This document shows, piece after piece, positions 34,473 through 43,492 of a DNA stretch of 64,000 nucleotides. Location: positions 4,357,001 through 4,421,000 of the forward strand of contig JACJXX010000001.1 in assembly GCA_020636435.1 (NCBI GenBank), given 5' to 3'. Position 1 is the stretch's first letter, and each line of letters starts with the position of its first letter. Source of the stretch: Lewinellaceae bacterium (GTDB taxonomy: Bacteria > Bacteroidota > Bacteroidia > Chitinophagales > Saprospiraceae). Under the pieces are notes generated by a model. That model saw nothing but the letters and a program-made list of their open reading frames with translations. It did not search any database and was not told the DNA's origin. Made by a program: the position numbers and the translations under genes.

Positions 34473-34831
34473 TGGAATTGAGCTTTGAAATGGCGCAGAA
34501 ATTTTAACAGCGGGTGATTTCTGCAGCAAAAGTAAGGGGAGGAGGGGGCGGAAGCCAGGAATATGTCGCAAACGGGATCAGCAGCGGGCTAAGGGGGAAA
34601 AGGCAGGAGCGTGGGTTTAAAGGTTTAAGGGTGTAAATGAAAGTGGCTTTGACACCTTTACATCGCAAATGCAAAATGCCCAATAATATGGTTCAGGGTA
34701 TAAAAAAACTATGCCAGCCCCACAGCCAATCCAATCCGGGGCCGGAAAGTATAATGATGAAGAAAATCTTTTCGGAAAGAGGTTGCCTATAGTCAAAAAC
34801 GTCAGGCAGGCTTGCGCCTTGCCATCCAAGG
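34473..34831. other. Intergenic region, nothing recognised
   Basis: About 360 bases between the kinase gene and rpsU. It holds a GC-rich part next to the kinase start and an AT-richer part toward rpsU. Small open frames on minus (for example 34617-34835) show no protein-like pattern. Confidence 0.5.
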
Positions 34832-35029
34832 TCAATCCTCTCGTTCTTCCTGCTGCTTTTGGAGCAAATACTGAGCTTTGAGCACCTCGCTGCGGCGCCG
34901 TACCGAAGGCTTGGTGAACTGTTGCCGGCGGCGGAGCTCTTTAACGATACCGACATTTCTGTGTTTGCGCTTGTAACGCTTCAGCGCACGGTCGATGGAT
35001 TCTCCATCTTTGATTTCAATAATGATCAT
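34832..35029 (-). CDS. rpsU: Ribosomal protein S21, copy 1
   Basis: A 65-residue small-subunit protein involved in mRNA recruitment. The start is MIIIEIKDG at 35029. The family core ESIDRALKRYKRKHRNVG is followed by LRRRQQFTKPSVRRRSEVLKA. It is highly similar to copy 2 located 300 bases upstream on the same strand, differing mostly at the C-terminus (QYLLQKQQEERED). It has its own leader, because a strong terminator lies between the copies. Confidence 0.95.
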   Translation of the reverse strand: MIIIEIKDGESIDRALKRYKRKHRNVGIVKELRRRQQFTKPSVRRRSEVLKAQYLLQKQQEERED

Positions 35030-35264
35030 AAATTCCTTTTTAAGTTTAAGCAAGGAAACACCTGGGCCGGCAATGCGCGCAGGGCCGGCGCCAAACTTTT
35101 GAAAATTAGTGAATTAAGCAGGGCGTCACCCGCCCTTTTCCTCTGTTGGAAGTCAAACAATCCGAGCTGCCAGTGGGGAAAATATTATTCTAAGGCAGGC
35201 ATACCCGCCAATGGAGCAACTGATTGACGGCGCAAAAATAAAAAAATTAAGTAAAAAAAACATA

Positions 35265-35304
35265 AAATAGGGCCCGCTCATTGGCCAATGAGCGGGCCCT
35301 ATTT
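35265..35304 (-). terminator. Terminator between the two S21 genes
   Basis: A perfect 40-bp palindrome centred on TTGGCCAA (AAATAGGGCCCGCTCATTGG and complement), followed on minus by a T-rich run. It lies 22 bases after the stop of S21 copy 2. Confidence 0.85.
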
Positions 35305-35326
35305 CAGGCTTGGAAGCTGCATTCAT

Positions 35327-35524
35327 TCAATCGTTAGCTTCCGCAATTTCTTTCTCCTGCTTGTAGATTGCTTTGAGGACTTCGGTACGGCGTTTAACAG
35401 AAGGCTTGGTAAACTGCTTGCGGCGGCGCAACTCTCTGATGAGGCCGATATTCCTGTGTTTGCGCTTGTAACGCTTCAGTGCCCGGTCAATAGATTCATT
35501 GTCTTTTACATTGATTATAATCAT
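35327..35524 (-). CDS. rpsU: Ribosomal protein S21, copy 2
   Basis: A 65-residue S21 paralogue starting MIIINVKDN at 35524. The core ESIDRALKRYKRKHRNIG is nearly identical to copy 1, with conservative changes (V/I, Q/K, R/K), and the C-terminus differs (IYKQEKEIAEAND). Both copies look intact, and each is followed by its own transcription end or spacer. The pattern suggests separately regulated S21 isoforms rather than a decaying duplicate. Confidence 0.95.
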   Translation of the reverse strand: MIIINVKDNESIDRALKRYKRKHRNIGLIRELRRRKQFTKPSVKRRTEVLKAIYKQEKEIAEAND

Positions 35525-35830
35525 ATAGTGTTGTGTTTAAACGGAGAAGATACCTTTCGTTGCCAAAAACGGCATTTGCTCTTGTCCGCCTGTTAAAAAA
35601 TAAAAAAGGAATAAAGCCGGAGCGGCGCCCGCCCGAATGCCGGGCCGCCGCTGTGGCTATTAGAGTTGATGCGTTAGGAACATTCAGCGGTTAAAAAGTT
35701 ACTTTTTGCCCTGCTCTTCGTTCCAAAAGCAGTCAGGTAGCGCCACTATCTTTCCACTTTTGAGCCTCAATCAGGACAAAAATTAATCTTTTTTCCCACT
35801 AAAGCCCCCCAACGCACCAACTTTATTCAA

Positions 35831-36136
35831 TTACCAGCGGTTATAGCTATTGTCATAGCTATTGCTGCGGTTGTATTCGTTGGAAGGACGGCTGTTGCGG
35901 GGCCGCGCCTTTTTGACGACGATCGTCCTGCCGTCGAGCTCCGTTTCGTTGAGTTCGTGGATGGCGTCCAAAGCGGCTTGCTCATCGTCCATTTCCACAA
36001 ATCCGTAACCTTTGGACCTGCCCGTCTCGTAATCCATGATAACTTTTGAAGAGGATACCTCGCCAAAATTTTCAAATACATGCTGTAAGTCTTCGCTGCT
36101 CGTGTCGTAATTGAGCCTTGCAATAAAAATGTTCAT
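35831..36136 (-). CDS. RRM-type RNA-binding protein
   Basis: A 101-residue cytosolic protein. A single RNA-recognition motif covers residues 1-80, with RNP2 NIFIARLNY (2-10) and RNP1 SKGYGFVEM (aromatic Tyr/Phe for base stacking). A short Arg/Asn/Ser/Tyr-rich tail (NRSNSYDNSYNRW) follows. Such small RRM proteins are common in Bacteroidota, where classical Hfq may be lacking, and can act as RNA chaperones. The AT-rich leader is typical of a cold-shock-like gene, but regulation is not visible. Confidence 0.92.
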   Translation of the reverse strand: MNIFIARLNYDTSSEDLQHVFENFGEVSSSKVIMDYETGRSKGYGFVEMDDEQAALDAIHELNETELDGRTIVVKKARPRNSRPSNEYNRSNSYDNSYNRW

Positions 36137-36759
36137 AACAAAAAGAAAAATTTAATAAATAAAAAAATTGCTTCTCTGGAAAACGCCAGGGCACAATGGT
36201 GCATGGAAACGCCAAAGCCGGCAAACTCCAAAGGATGATCAAACGATTAGCACAACTGGAGGAAAATTTTAATCTAACTATTCAGGTAGGAAGAAATAAA
36301 CACTCGGCCAACAGAACTAATGATTGATGCTGCAAATGTACATATTTATAACAGGATAACAAGGCGGAGAGTTTGATTTGTTGTGGTTAAGGTTGAAAGA
36401 GCAGGTTCAAAGTTCTGCGTTCGAGGTTCGACGTGATCTTGGAAATCAGTCGTTTATAACCGATGTCGGCTACCGTTCTAATGTTGGACAGCCAGGTGGT
36501 GCTTCGTACACCGTACACAGCCCCGGGCCACTGTTGGCCCTGTACACCGTACACAACCCCGGCAGCTATTGTCCAACGCTAGACGGATACCCCCGATGTC
36601 ACACCGTTTCCTGAACAGTCTCGGTTGAAAATAGCCTGTGAGCCGGAGGCCACTTTTCCCATTCTTTCCGCCCTGGAATACATAACAAGCAACTTTCTCG
36701 CCTATCCCTTATCTTTATGGTTGAAAAAAACAAATTATATTTACTCAAAACCAACAACT
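36137..36759. other. Intergenic region holding dispersed repeat copy B
   Basis: About 620 bases. 36140-36400 is AT-rich with no gene, 36417-36586 is the dispersed repeat, and 36600-36759 is the leader of the GIN-domain gene, including TATCTTTA at about 36708, close to the -7 consensus. The open frame from 36625 into the next gene lacks a signal-like start. Confidence 0.5.
36417..36586. repeat. Interspersed repeat, copy B
   Basis: Second copy of the element at 12078-12217. GCGTTCGAGGTTCGACG (36417-36433) is followed by a 34-base spacer (4 in copy A) and the 119-bp unit 36468-36586. The unit has the same length in both places and differs by only a handful of substitutions. Confidence 0.8.
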
Positions 36760-37482
36760 ATGAAAACCCGGGTATTTTGGCTTAAGGCCAGCTTTTTACT
36801 GTTTACCGGTTTGTTGCTTTCCGTGTCCGCTTCCGCCCAATGGGCCAAGGGAAATGGCAAGGTTGTAGAGCAGGAACGCGAAGTGGCGGGCTTCGACATC
36901 ATCAAGGTGAGTTCCGGTATCGACCTCTACCTTACGCAGGGCAGCCAACCCTCCGTCACCGTGAAAGCCGACGAGAACCTGATGGATTACATCATTACCA
37001 GAGTGGATGGCAATACGCTCTACCTGGAGGTAAAAGGAAGCATCCGCAAGGCTACTGCTATGGACGTATTCGTCACCGTCGAGAGCCTGAGCGAGTTGCA
37101 CGCCTCGGGCGGCTCCGACGTCTACGCTGAGGATGGGCTAAAGCTGAAGGAACTGAAACTCTTCTGCTCCGGCGGCTCCGACACCAAAATGAAAATTGAA
37201 GCGGAACGCCTGGAGTGCAACACCTCCGGCGGCTCCGACGCCGTCCTGTCCGGCAAAGTCAACACCCTGTCCATCGAGGCCTCCGGCGGGTCCGACTTCA
37301 ACGGCAAACAACTGGAGGCGGTCAACTGCAAGGTGCATACCAGCGGCGCTTCCGACGCCTGGGTCCACGCCACCGGCGAGATCGAGATGGAAGCTTCCGG
37401 CGCCAGTGACATCCACCATACGGGAAACGCTAAGGTGGTGAGTTCGAAATCTTCGGGAGGGTCTGATATTCATGGAAATTAG
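36760..37482 (+). CDS. GIN-domain (DUF2807) secreted protein
   Basis: A 240-residue exported protein with signal peptide ending LSVSASAQ. The rest is a beta-helix built of short strands, the DUF2807 'head/GIN' domain: VAGFDIIKVSSGIDLYLTQG at its start and then a ladder of SGGSD repeats (ASGGSDVYAEDG, SGGSDTKMK, SGGSDAVLSG, SGASDAWVHA, SGASDIHHTG, SGGSDIHGN). The ladder is regular at roughly 20-residue spacing. Function in the family is unproven; surface or periplasmic location is likely. Confidence 0.93.
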   Translation: MKTRVFWLKASFLLFTGLLLSVSASAQWAKGNGKVVEQEREVAGFDIIKVSSGIDLYLTQGSQPSVTVKADENLMDYIITRVDGNTLYLEVKGSIRKATAMDVFVTVESLSELHASGGSDVYAEDGLKLKELKLFCSGGSDTKMKIEAERLECNTSGGSDAVLSGKVNTLSIEASGGSDFNGKQLEAVNCKVHTSGASDAWVHATGEIEMEASGASDIHHTGNAKVVSSKSSGGSDIHGN

Positions 37483-37497
37483 GGTCATCCGTCCAGA

Positions 37498-37528
37498 GGC
37501 GTTTGAAGTTTCCGGAGCTTCAAACGCC
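37498..37528. terminator. Bidirectional terminator-like hairpin
   Basis: GGCGTTTGAAG and CTTCAAACGCC (11-bp stem, 9-base loop) lie between the convergent GIN-domain and SRPBCC genes, overlapping the last codons of the latter. Confidence 0.65.
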
Positions 37529-37972
37529 TTCTCCCCCAACTCCAAAATAAGCCCTGTAAATCCTCTTTCTCGGATAAAAGCCAAGATAAATGGCCGGATA
37601 CAACAGGTAAGAAACCAGTGCATTGGGCCCCCGGAAGGTGATGTCGTCGACGATACAAGAGGTATCCTCCGTTATTTTGCGCACGATGTGTTTGTGCCTC
37701 CAGTAGGAAAGGGGGAAGGGAAGCTGCACCCCCTCATCGATGAAATAGGCTTCCTGATCATTGATCTCATCTTCGGTGATCGCACTCACCCAATCTATAT
37801 TCAGGGGGCTGGCAAACCGGATGTGCACCCGGTCGCCCTTCTTCGAACCGGTAAATTCCACGATCTCCATTTTCGGCTGGGGCGGCGCCAGGGCTTCAAA
37901 CAGGGCCCGGTCGAAGCGGGCCATGATGTCTTTGTAGTTGCCTGCTACAGTTGTTTGTAGTTTTATGTTCAT
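37520..37972 (-). CDS. SRPBCC-like (START-fold) protein
   Basis: A 150-residue soluble protein, start MNIKLQTTVAG at 37972. A long N-terminal strand with helix (YKDIMARFDRALFEALAPP) is followed by RVHIRF, a central YFIDEGVQLPFPLSYWRHKHIVRK, and VDDITFRGP. This order fits ligand-binding SRPBCC proteins of the coenzyme Q-binding/cell-division-inhibitor type. Ligand unknown. It is the last ordinary gene before the insertion-sequence cluster. Confidence 0.7.
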   Translation of the reverse strand: MNIKLQTTVAGNYKDIMARFDRALFEALAPPQPKMEIVEFTGSKKGDRVHIRFASPLNIDWVSAITEDEINDQEAYFIDEGVQLPFPLSYWRHKHIVRKITEDTSCIVDDITFRGPNALVSYLLYPAIYLGFYPRKRIYRAYFGVGGEGV

Positions 37973-38047
37973 GGTTATAGTAATAGCAAAAGGGAGGCGG
38001 TGGTTCACCGCTTTACAAGGCCTCATTCTTTAACCTTCCACCACTAG

Positions 38048-39349
38048 TGTTGCGTTATAAGTCGAACAAAGTCAATTGATTATGATCGTTGCTGTCAGGT
38101 ATCTGCAAATCAGGTTTCACAAACAACTGATTTACAGGAGTTTTGTCAAAAACGGAGACACTCAAAATTTGTAATATTTCGTAAAGGCTTTGATTTAGGT
38201 TCAGTTGTTTTTTCAAAAGCGCAACGAGCAAATAGGTGCAGACTGCTATCCAAATTTGGGTCTTGACAGCATTTTCAGAATGTCCCCAGAGTTTTTATAT
38301 TTTCAAATGCTGTTTGATCCATTTAAAAAACAGCTCAATCTGCCATCGATTTTTATAAAGCAAAGTGATAGTCAAAGCATCAAGCTCGAAATTGTTGGTT
38401 AAAAACACATAAGTTTTGGGCTTGTCCTTATCGAAAAATTTGATTCGCCTAAGCTGATCAGGATAAGCTAAAGCTGATTTTTTGCCTGTCAATTTGATGG
38501 TTTGATCACATCTCAAACCAGTAGATTTATCAACCTTGCGAGAATAGACTCGCTTGAATTTTAGGTTTTTCTTTGCTCTAATGACGAAAAAAGCTTTGGC
38601 TTGTTCTATTCGATAAAGGCGCTCAAAATCATAATAGCCTTTATCGACGATATAGAAAGCGCCTGCTTCAAAAACAAGTAAATCTAAAATATTGACATCA
38701 TGGACTTTGCCATCTGTAATGGCAATAAATACAGGTATATTGCCGCGTAAATCCATTAAAGTATGGAGTTTTTTACGGCTGCTTTTTTCTTGCGAAACTT
38801 TGCCCAGGGAAAAACGCTAAGGCACAAGTCAATAGTAGAAGCATCCAAAGCATATACTGTATTGTCTAGTTCAAGTACAAAGTCATTGTCATTTAAATAT
38901 AAGGGCCGCACAACTTGAATTAAATACGTTGCAAAGCCAGCCCATATACGCCAGTCTCTATTTTCATTAGCACGGCTAAGCGTAGAATAGGAAACCAGTT
39001 TCTTGATGCCCAAGTGATAAAGTTTACTTTCATGGGCCCCAAGGCAATTGATGATATCTCGAATACCTTCGCGATAAGTCAATTGGCCAAACATCATACA
39101 CAGAAACTGCGGCCAACATTTGAAATCTCTATTACGATAGTCCCCTTGATACTTGCTAACACTTTTGTTAAACTCGTATTTTGAAATGATGGAAACTATC
39201 TGACTGAAAACAAATTTCCCTTGATGTATGGCTATTTTTTGGTTTAAATAGCCAAAGGTCAAAAAAAATTGAAATCGTGAAATCTAAAAACCTTTGTAAT
39301 TAGATGATATTCAATAAATTGTAACGATTATTTTTTCCTTAACGCAACA
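38048..39349 (-). mobile_element. IS4-type insertion sequence (element 1 of 3)
   Basis: 1302 bp bounded by 10-bp perfect inverted repeats TGTTGCGTTA, with CTAG directly outside both ends (38044-38047 and 39350-39353). It carries one transposase gene split by a frame change. Its composition is clearly AT-richer than the flanking DNA, indicating recent arrival. Confidence 0.88.
38295..39262 (-). CDS. IS4-family transposase, two frames joined at A AAA AAC
   Basis: Frame 1 (39262 to 38756, 168 aa) carries the N-terminal DUF4372-like part (GKFVFSQIVSII, KCWPQFLCMMFGQL) and the first catalytic Asp region (YALDASTIDLCLSVFPWAKF). Frame 2 (38756 to 38295) continues with LMDLRGNIPVFIAITDGKVHD, FYIVDKGYYDFERLY, and YKNRWQIELFFKWIKQHLKI, where the Glu is the third catalytic residue. 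The join lies at 38768-38774, which reads A AAA AAC in frame 1. A -1 slip there produces a continuous protein. So it may be programmed or a simple mutation. Confidence 0.8.
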
Positions 39350-39353
39350 CTAG

Positions 39354-41041
39354 TCATTAGTTTTGCTATTATCAGGCGGCCTGCTGCCAGTCTTCTTGCT
39401 GGCCTTGGGGCATTTCTGCCGTACCTTGTATAAACCTAGGTACGGCAGAAACTCCTTCCCGAGTGAAGGCCTCCTGGGCGGCAGAAATGACATCCAGCTG
39501 GGTAGGGTGCTGCTTGAGGCGGTACCAGGGCCTATATTTTTTCAGGTCCAGTTGCCGTTTTTCGAAGTAACGTACGAACCATAGCGTCCGGCAAGCAGCC
39601 ATTAAGATACGAAAAGTATTCACGCCATAAATACGGTCCAGGTTGCGGCATTGATCCTTGCCCAGGCCATAGTAAGCATAGCCGTCGCGGATATCGATTT
39701 CCACCTCCCAGCGCTGCGAATAATGCTGCAGGACCTGGGCTTCGGTTAAGGAGGTATCCGTAGAGAAAAAGGCTTCCAGCTCTTTTTTTCCCGAGCGCTT
39801 GTCAGCCGGCAGGCCGCCCTTTCGCCAAACGGCAACGACTTTGACGGGCACGCCCGGCAGGATGCTGTGCCATATCCCGACGACGGTTTTAACCCAGGCG
39901 CCTTCTTCTTCGGGGTGCGGTATCCAGCCTTCATCCTGCTGCATCCATTCCTGCGGGGTACCCAAGTCTTTGCCCTTCTCGGTAGGCCGGCCGCGGTTGT
40001 CCTTTTTGGGCCTGGGCCGCAGGCCGAGCAAGCGGCTGTTGACCGGAAAGCGGCCGTCTACTTCGACATTGTCAGGCAAGCCCCGCAAGAACTTTTTGGT
40101 GGAATACCCGCCGTCGGCTTTGAGGATAAAACGGCGGTGGGGCAATACCCCTACAATGAAATCGATGATATGCCGGGCCAGGGCGCTGCGGGGATGGAAG
40201 GGGCGTTCCAGCTCGGCGGCGGTTTTTTCTTTGAGGTAAACCCGCAAACCCACCGGGAGGGCCAGCTTGAAAATTTTGCCGCCTTTGTGCCAGTATAAGG
40301 AAGCGATAACATATACAAAGTTGATGCCCCACAGGGTGCGGTACTCCTGGCGGGCCGAGCCAGCCCGGTTTTGGTAATGGCTGGCGCCCTGTATCTTGCG
40401 CCCGCTTTTTTTACGCGTGGTGTCGTCTACGGTCAATTCGATGGCCGCCTCTGGGGGCAACATGCTGTCCAGCAGCAGCAGCACGGCTATCCACAATTTA
40501 TCGGCCAGCCTCAAAAACGCCCGGCTGAAAAAGACATAAAACCGGGAAAAATGCTTATACTTGGTACCCCCGCTTAGCCAGATGTAATTGGCCACCGTAT
40601 GGCGCGAACGGCTCAGGGCCCACCCGTAAGCGAGCAACACGAAGCTCTGCCAGGACGGGGCAGTGAAGTGGCGGGCAAACAACGACGTGATAAACTTGGC
40701 GAAAGAAGAGCTCATAAAAGATTCCATGGCGGTGCTTTTAGTTTTTATGTTTTACACCTTTAAAATATAGGCGCCGCCGTGGTTTTTTAAAAATAACAGT
40801 GCATTTATTCCTGGCCTAGGCACAGACTGCCTGGCCGTAGCTGCTGGGCAGAGGCCTACAAGGCAACAGGAGGTTCGCCGCCATATCCTTAATGCTAAGG
40901 GCGGTAGCAGCCCCGGTGGCGTGACTAAGTGCTTACCCATAGCATGGCTGCAAAACCCGAGCTGGCCGCCGAGCTATACTATGGGGGGCCCGCCCTCCGC
41001 CTGCTATGCCCGGAAGCCTGCCAAAAACGCAAAACTAATGA
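39354..41041 (-). mobile_element. IS701-like insertion sequence (element 2 of 3)
   Basis: 1688 bp with perfect 13-bp inverted repeats TCATTAGTTTTGC, again flanked by CTAG on both sides (39350-39353, 41042-41045). It has a single intact transposase and about 310 bp of GC-rich non-coding DNA upstream of it. It abuts element 1 with one shared CTAG. Confidence 0.88.
39372..40727 (-). CDS. DDE transposase, IS701/IS4-like
   Basis: A 451-residue intact transposase. The first catalytic Asp is in IELTVDDTTRKKSGRKIQG, a central Asp in RRFILKADGGYSTKKFL, and the Glu region in YSQRWEVEIDIRDGYAYYGL. The N-terminal domain (FARHFTAPSWQSFVLLAYGW) resembles the IS701 group. GC-rich codons contrast with the AT-rich element next to it, so the elements come from different sources. 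Near its 3' end a 15-bp inverted repeat (TTTCTGCCGTACC, 39413-39451) lies inside the coding region. Confidence 0.85.
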   Translation of the reverse strand: MESFMSSSFAKFITSLFARHFTAPSWQSFVLLAYGWALSRSRHTVANYIWLSGGTKYKHFSRFYVFFSRAFLRLADKLWIAVLLLLDSMLPPEAAIELTVDDTTRKKSGRKIQGASHYQNRAGSARQEYRTLWGINFVYVIASLYWHKGGKIFKLALPVGLRVYLKEKTAAELERPFHPRSALARHIIDFIVGVLPHRRFILKADGGYSTKKFLRGLPDNVEVDGRFPVNSRLLGLRPRPKKDNRGRPTEKGKDLGTPQEWMQQDEGWIPHPEEEGAWVKTVVGIWHSILPGVPVKVVAVWRKGGLPADKRSGKKELEAFFSTDTSLTEAQVLQHYSQRWEVEIDIRDGYAYYGLGKDQCRNLDRIYGVNTFRILMAACRTLWFVRYFEKRQLDLKKYRPWYRLKQHPTQLDVISAAQEAFTREGVSAVPRFIQGTAEMPQGQQEDWQQAA

Positions 41042-41044
41042 CTA

Positions 41045-42428
41045 GTGCCTCCGGCACTAAATAAAGGGATAAAACTTTCGTTATAGTTCTTTGACAAAAA
41101 GGAACCACCTATGGGTAAAGGACGCCCCCTGCCGCCGTTGCTCCTTAGCGAGCGACAAAAGGGCATATTAGAGCGGCACTATAACCGGCGAAGCACGGCA
41201 GAGTATCAGCGCGCACGCATCAGCATTGTTTTAGGAGCCTATGCGGGCCAGAGCAATTTAGCTTTGTCCCGGGATTTGAACATGAACATCAAACGGGTTA
41301 GGCGCTGGCGCAGGCGCTGGATAACGAGCTATAAGGCGCTGTGCGAATTTGAACAAGGGCCAAACGGACAAGGGGTTAGCGACTTGGAATTACTCCGGCA
41401 AATGTTAAGCCTGCTCAAAGACGCTGCCCGTCCCGGAGCCCCTAAAACGATTACGCTGGAGCAGGAACAGCAGATAACGGCATTGGCCTGCAGGAAGCCT
41501 TGCGATTACAGTATTCCCGTTACACAGTGGACTCACGAGCTATTATCTATAGTAGCCGAGGAACAAGGCTTGGTAGATCGGATCTCCCCACGGTACGTAG
41601 GGGTGATTTTAAAAAAGGAACGAGCTCCAACCGCATAGGTCGCGCTACTGGCTCTTCCCCAAGATTGAAGATTGGAGCGCTTTCGTTGCCCGCGTAGCCC
41701 TGATTTGCCAGTTGATCTTGCAGTCCGTCAAAAGCTCGGCAGGCAGCCAAGAGCCAAGCAAGGCGCACCTGATAAGCGTGGACGAGAAAACCGGCATCCA
41801 AGCTTTGGAACGCATTGCCAGCCGGCCCATGAAAAAGGGGCAACCCCGCCGGCAGGACCCCGAGTATGTCCGCCACGGCACTACTTGTTTGATCGCCGCC
41901 TATGAAGTAGCCACTGGCCGGCTCATCCAATTCCGGCTTCACCCTACCCGTACCGAAGAAGATTTTATCGCTTTCATCCAGGCTACCCTCATGGCCCTGC
42001 CTCCGGGGGATTCCGTTGCCTTCCTGCTCGACAACCTGAATATCCACCTGTCGGCTTCCCTGGTAGAATTGGTGGCCCAAGAAATCGGCTTTGACGGAGA
42101 TTTGGGCAAAAAAGAATCTCGCGGCATTCTCAAAAGCATGGCAAGCCGCCAGGCTTTTTTAGAAGATCCTCAGCACCGCATCCGCTTTGTCTACACGCCC
42201 AAGCACTGTTCCTGGCTCAACCCCATAGAAAATTGGTTCGGCAGGCTGCAGCGCCAAGTCATTAAGCATGGCAGTTTCCTTTCTGTCAAAGAACTCGAAC
42301 AAAAAATTGAAGCCTACATCGGCTTTTATAACCGGTGCCTGGCAAAGCCCCTAAAATGGAAATTCAAGGGCTTCCTAAAAGCCGCTGAAAGGGCGGCTAA
42401 TTGACCCTTTATTTAGTGCCGGAGGCAC
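41045..42428 (+). mobile_element. IS630-type insertion sequence (element 3 of 3)
   Basis: 1384 bp with 24-bp perfect inverted repeats GTGCCTCCGGCACTAAATAA plus GGG. TA lies outside each end, giving CTAG when the terminal bases are included (41042-41045, 42428-42431). The repeat itself contains the palindrome GTGCCTCCGGCAC. The transposase is split by a frameshift. Confidence 0.88.
41111..42404 (+). pseudogene. IS630-family transposase, +1 frameshifted
   Basis: Frame 1 (41111-41638) encodes the helix-turn-helix part (LSERQKGILERHY, LALSRDLNMNIKRVRRWRRR) up to VGVILKKERAPTA. The protein then continues in the +1 frame from about 41617 (ELQPHRSRYWLFPKIEDWSA) to 42404 with HLISVDEKTGIQAL (first Asp), FLLDNLNIHLSASL (second Asp) and SWLNPIENWFGRL (Glu). 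One surplus base around AAAAAAGGAAC explains the break. IS630 elements sometimes use programmed frameshifting, but the required +1 shift here looks more like mutation. Confidence 0.78.
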
Positions 42429-42884
42429 TAGTGACCTTCCACCTATATTTCAACCCCAGGCCAAACATTACTCCCCGTTGAAAGTAAAAACCGCCATCCA
42501 AATTGAAATTGGTTTTCCCCAGAGGGGCACTCCGGTAATCATCAGCGCTCGTTCTTTTCGAAGGCTTGCTATGCCCAAACGAAGATTTGTTGCTCCGGAA
42601 CGGTCGTTGAACCCCCAATTCACCAATCCGAATGAAACTATTGGCTCCGGATAGAAATGTACACCCGGAAAATCGTAATACCCTACATCTACTGCCCCCA
42701 GCCTGGCGCCTGTCAGGAAGATGGTATTAAGGGCCGCAATCACTACAAAACTGCTTAAAAGATCTAAGCGCAGCCGTTTTATTTCCTGCCACTGAACAAA
42801 AAGTACCAGGATCAGGGCCAGCAGAATGGCGCCATTCCAGAAAATGGCTGCCTCCATATCTGAAAGGTGGAGAGTAGTCAGCAT
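42409..42884 (-). pseudogene. Decayed membrane/outer-membrane-barrel gene cut by the IS630 element
   Basis: From 42884 the minus strand encodes one membrane helix (FWNGAILLALILVLFVQWQEI) and then barrel-like strands (FYPEPIVSFGLVNWGFNDRSG). The frame shifts near 42555, and the barrel continues as GKTNFNLDGGFYFQRGVMFGLGLKYRWKV. The last seven codons and the stop (TSASGTK, TAA) come from the inverted repeat of the IS630 element. The two halves may stem from different genes. It is not a functional gene as it stands. Confidence 0.6.
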
Positions 42885-43492
42885 TTTGGAAAAGGGTTTT
42901 AGATTGGCTATAAGTTACTGCTTTTTTAGCCAAAAATCTAGCGGCGTCAATGTCCGGCCTACAGGATCACCCGGAATGTCGTATTTCGTTATTGTGTGCG
43001 GTGTACGGCTGATGATAATCTACAACACACTGCCCGGCAATGCCAAGGCCAGGTATATTGACAAGGGAAACCTGATCAGCCACTCGTACAACGGTAGCTG
43101 TTGCGGTCCTGCCGGAGACAGTGGAAAGGGTATTATTTGCCAGAAGCATAGGCATGGACCCAACAGGTATATTCTAGCCTGGATTATTCATCCGCCCAAA
43201 GGGCCCTCCTCAGTTCGGCTCATTTTGCTCACAGGCACGGATGGCTGCACCGTCCGGGAATAAAAGGCTCTGTTATAGACCCAGCGTGCCGTAATCTTCA
43301 AAGGCAAAAAGTCTGTAACCAAGGGCAGACACTGACCCACTGGACCGGGCCCCCACCACCTCCTTTTCTTCCAGGATTTTGTCCCTAACGGGTCAAGCAT
43401 GGTACCTGCGGTTTTGTTAGATTGACCAACAACAGGCTGGAGCTCTTTCTTTGACAATTAGTCCTGGATTCGCATTACCCAGAAAAAAGTAT
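42885..43492. other. Decayed coding DNA, no intact gene
   Basis: About 600 bases with several short conflicting frames. On minus, 43188-43457 contains PLKITARWVYNRAFYSRTVQ, reminiscent of the segment just before T9SS sorting domains. 42940-43120 reads in pieces such as KYDIPGDPVGRTLTPLDFWL interrupted by stops. I see remnants of a secreted protein but no gene. Confidence 0.5.

Noticed and set aside
34617..34835. Minus-strand ORF of 72 codons before rpsU
   Set aside because: Random-looking composition; overlaps the rpsU 3' end region and has no family features.
42826..43263. Plus-strand ORF of 145 codons
   Set aside because: It starts antisense to a relic, mixes unrelated segments and shows no signal peptide or domain.
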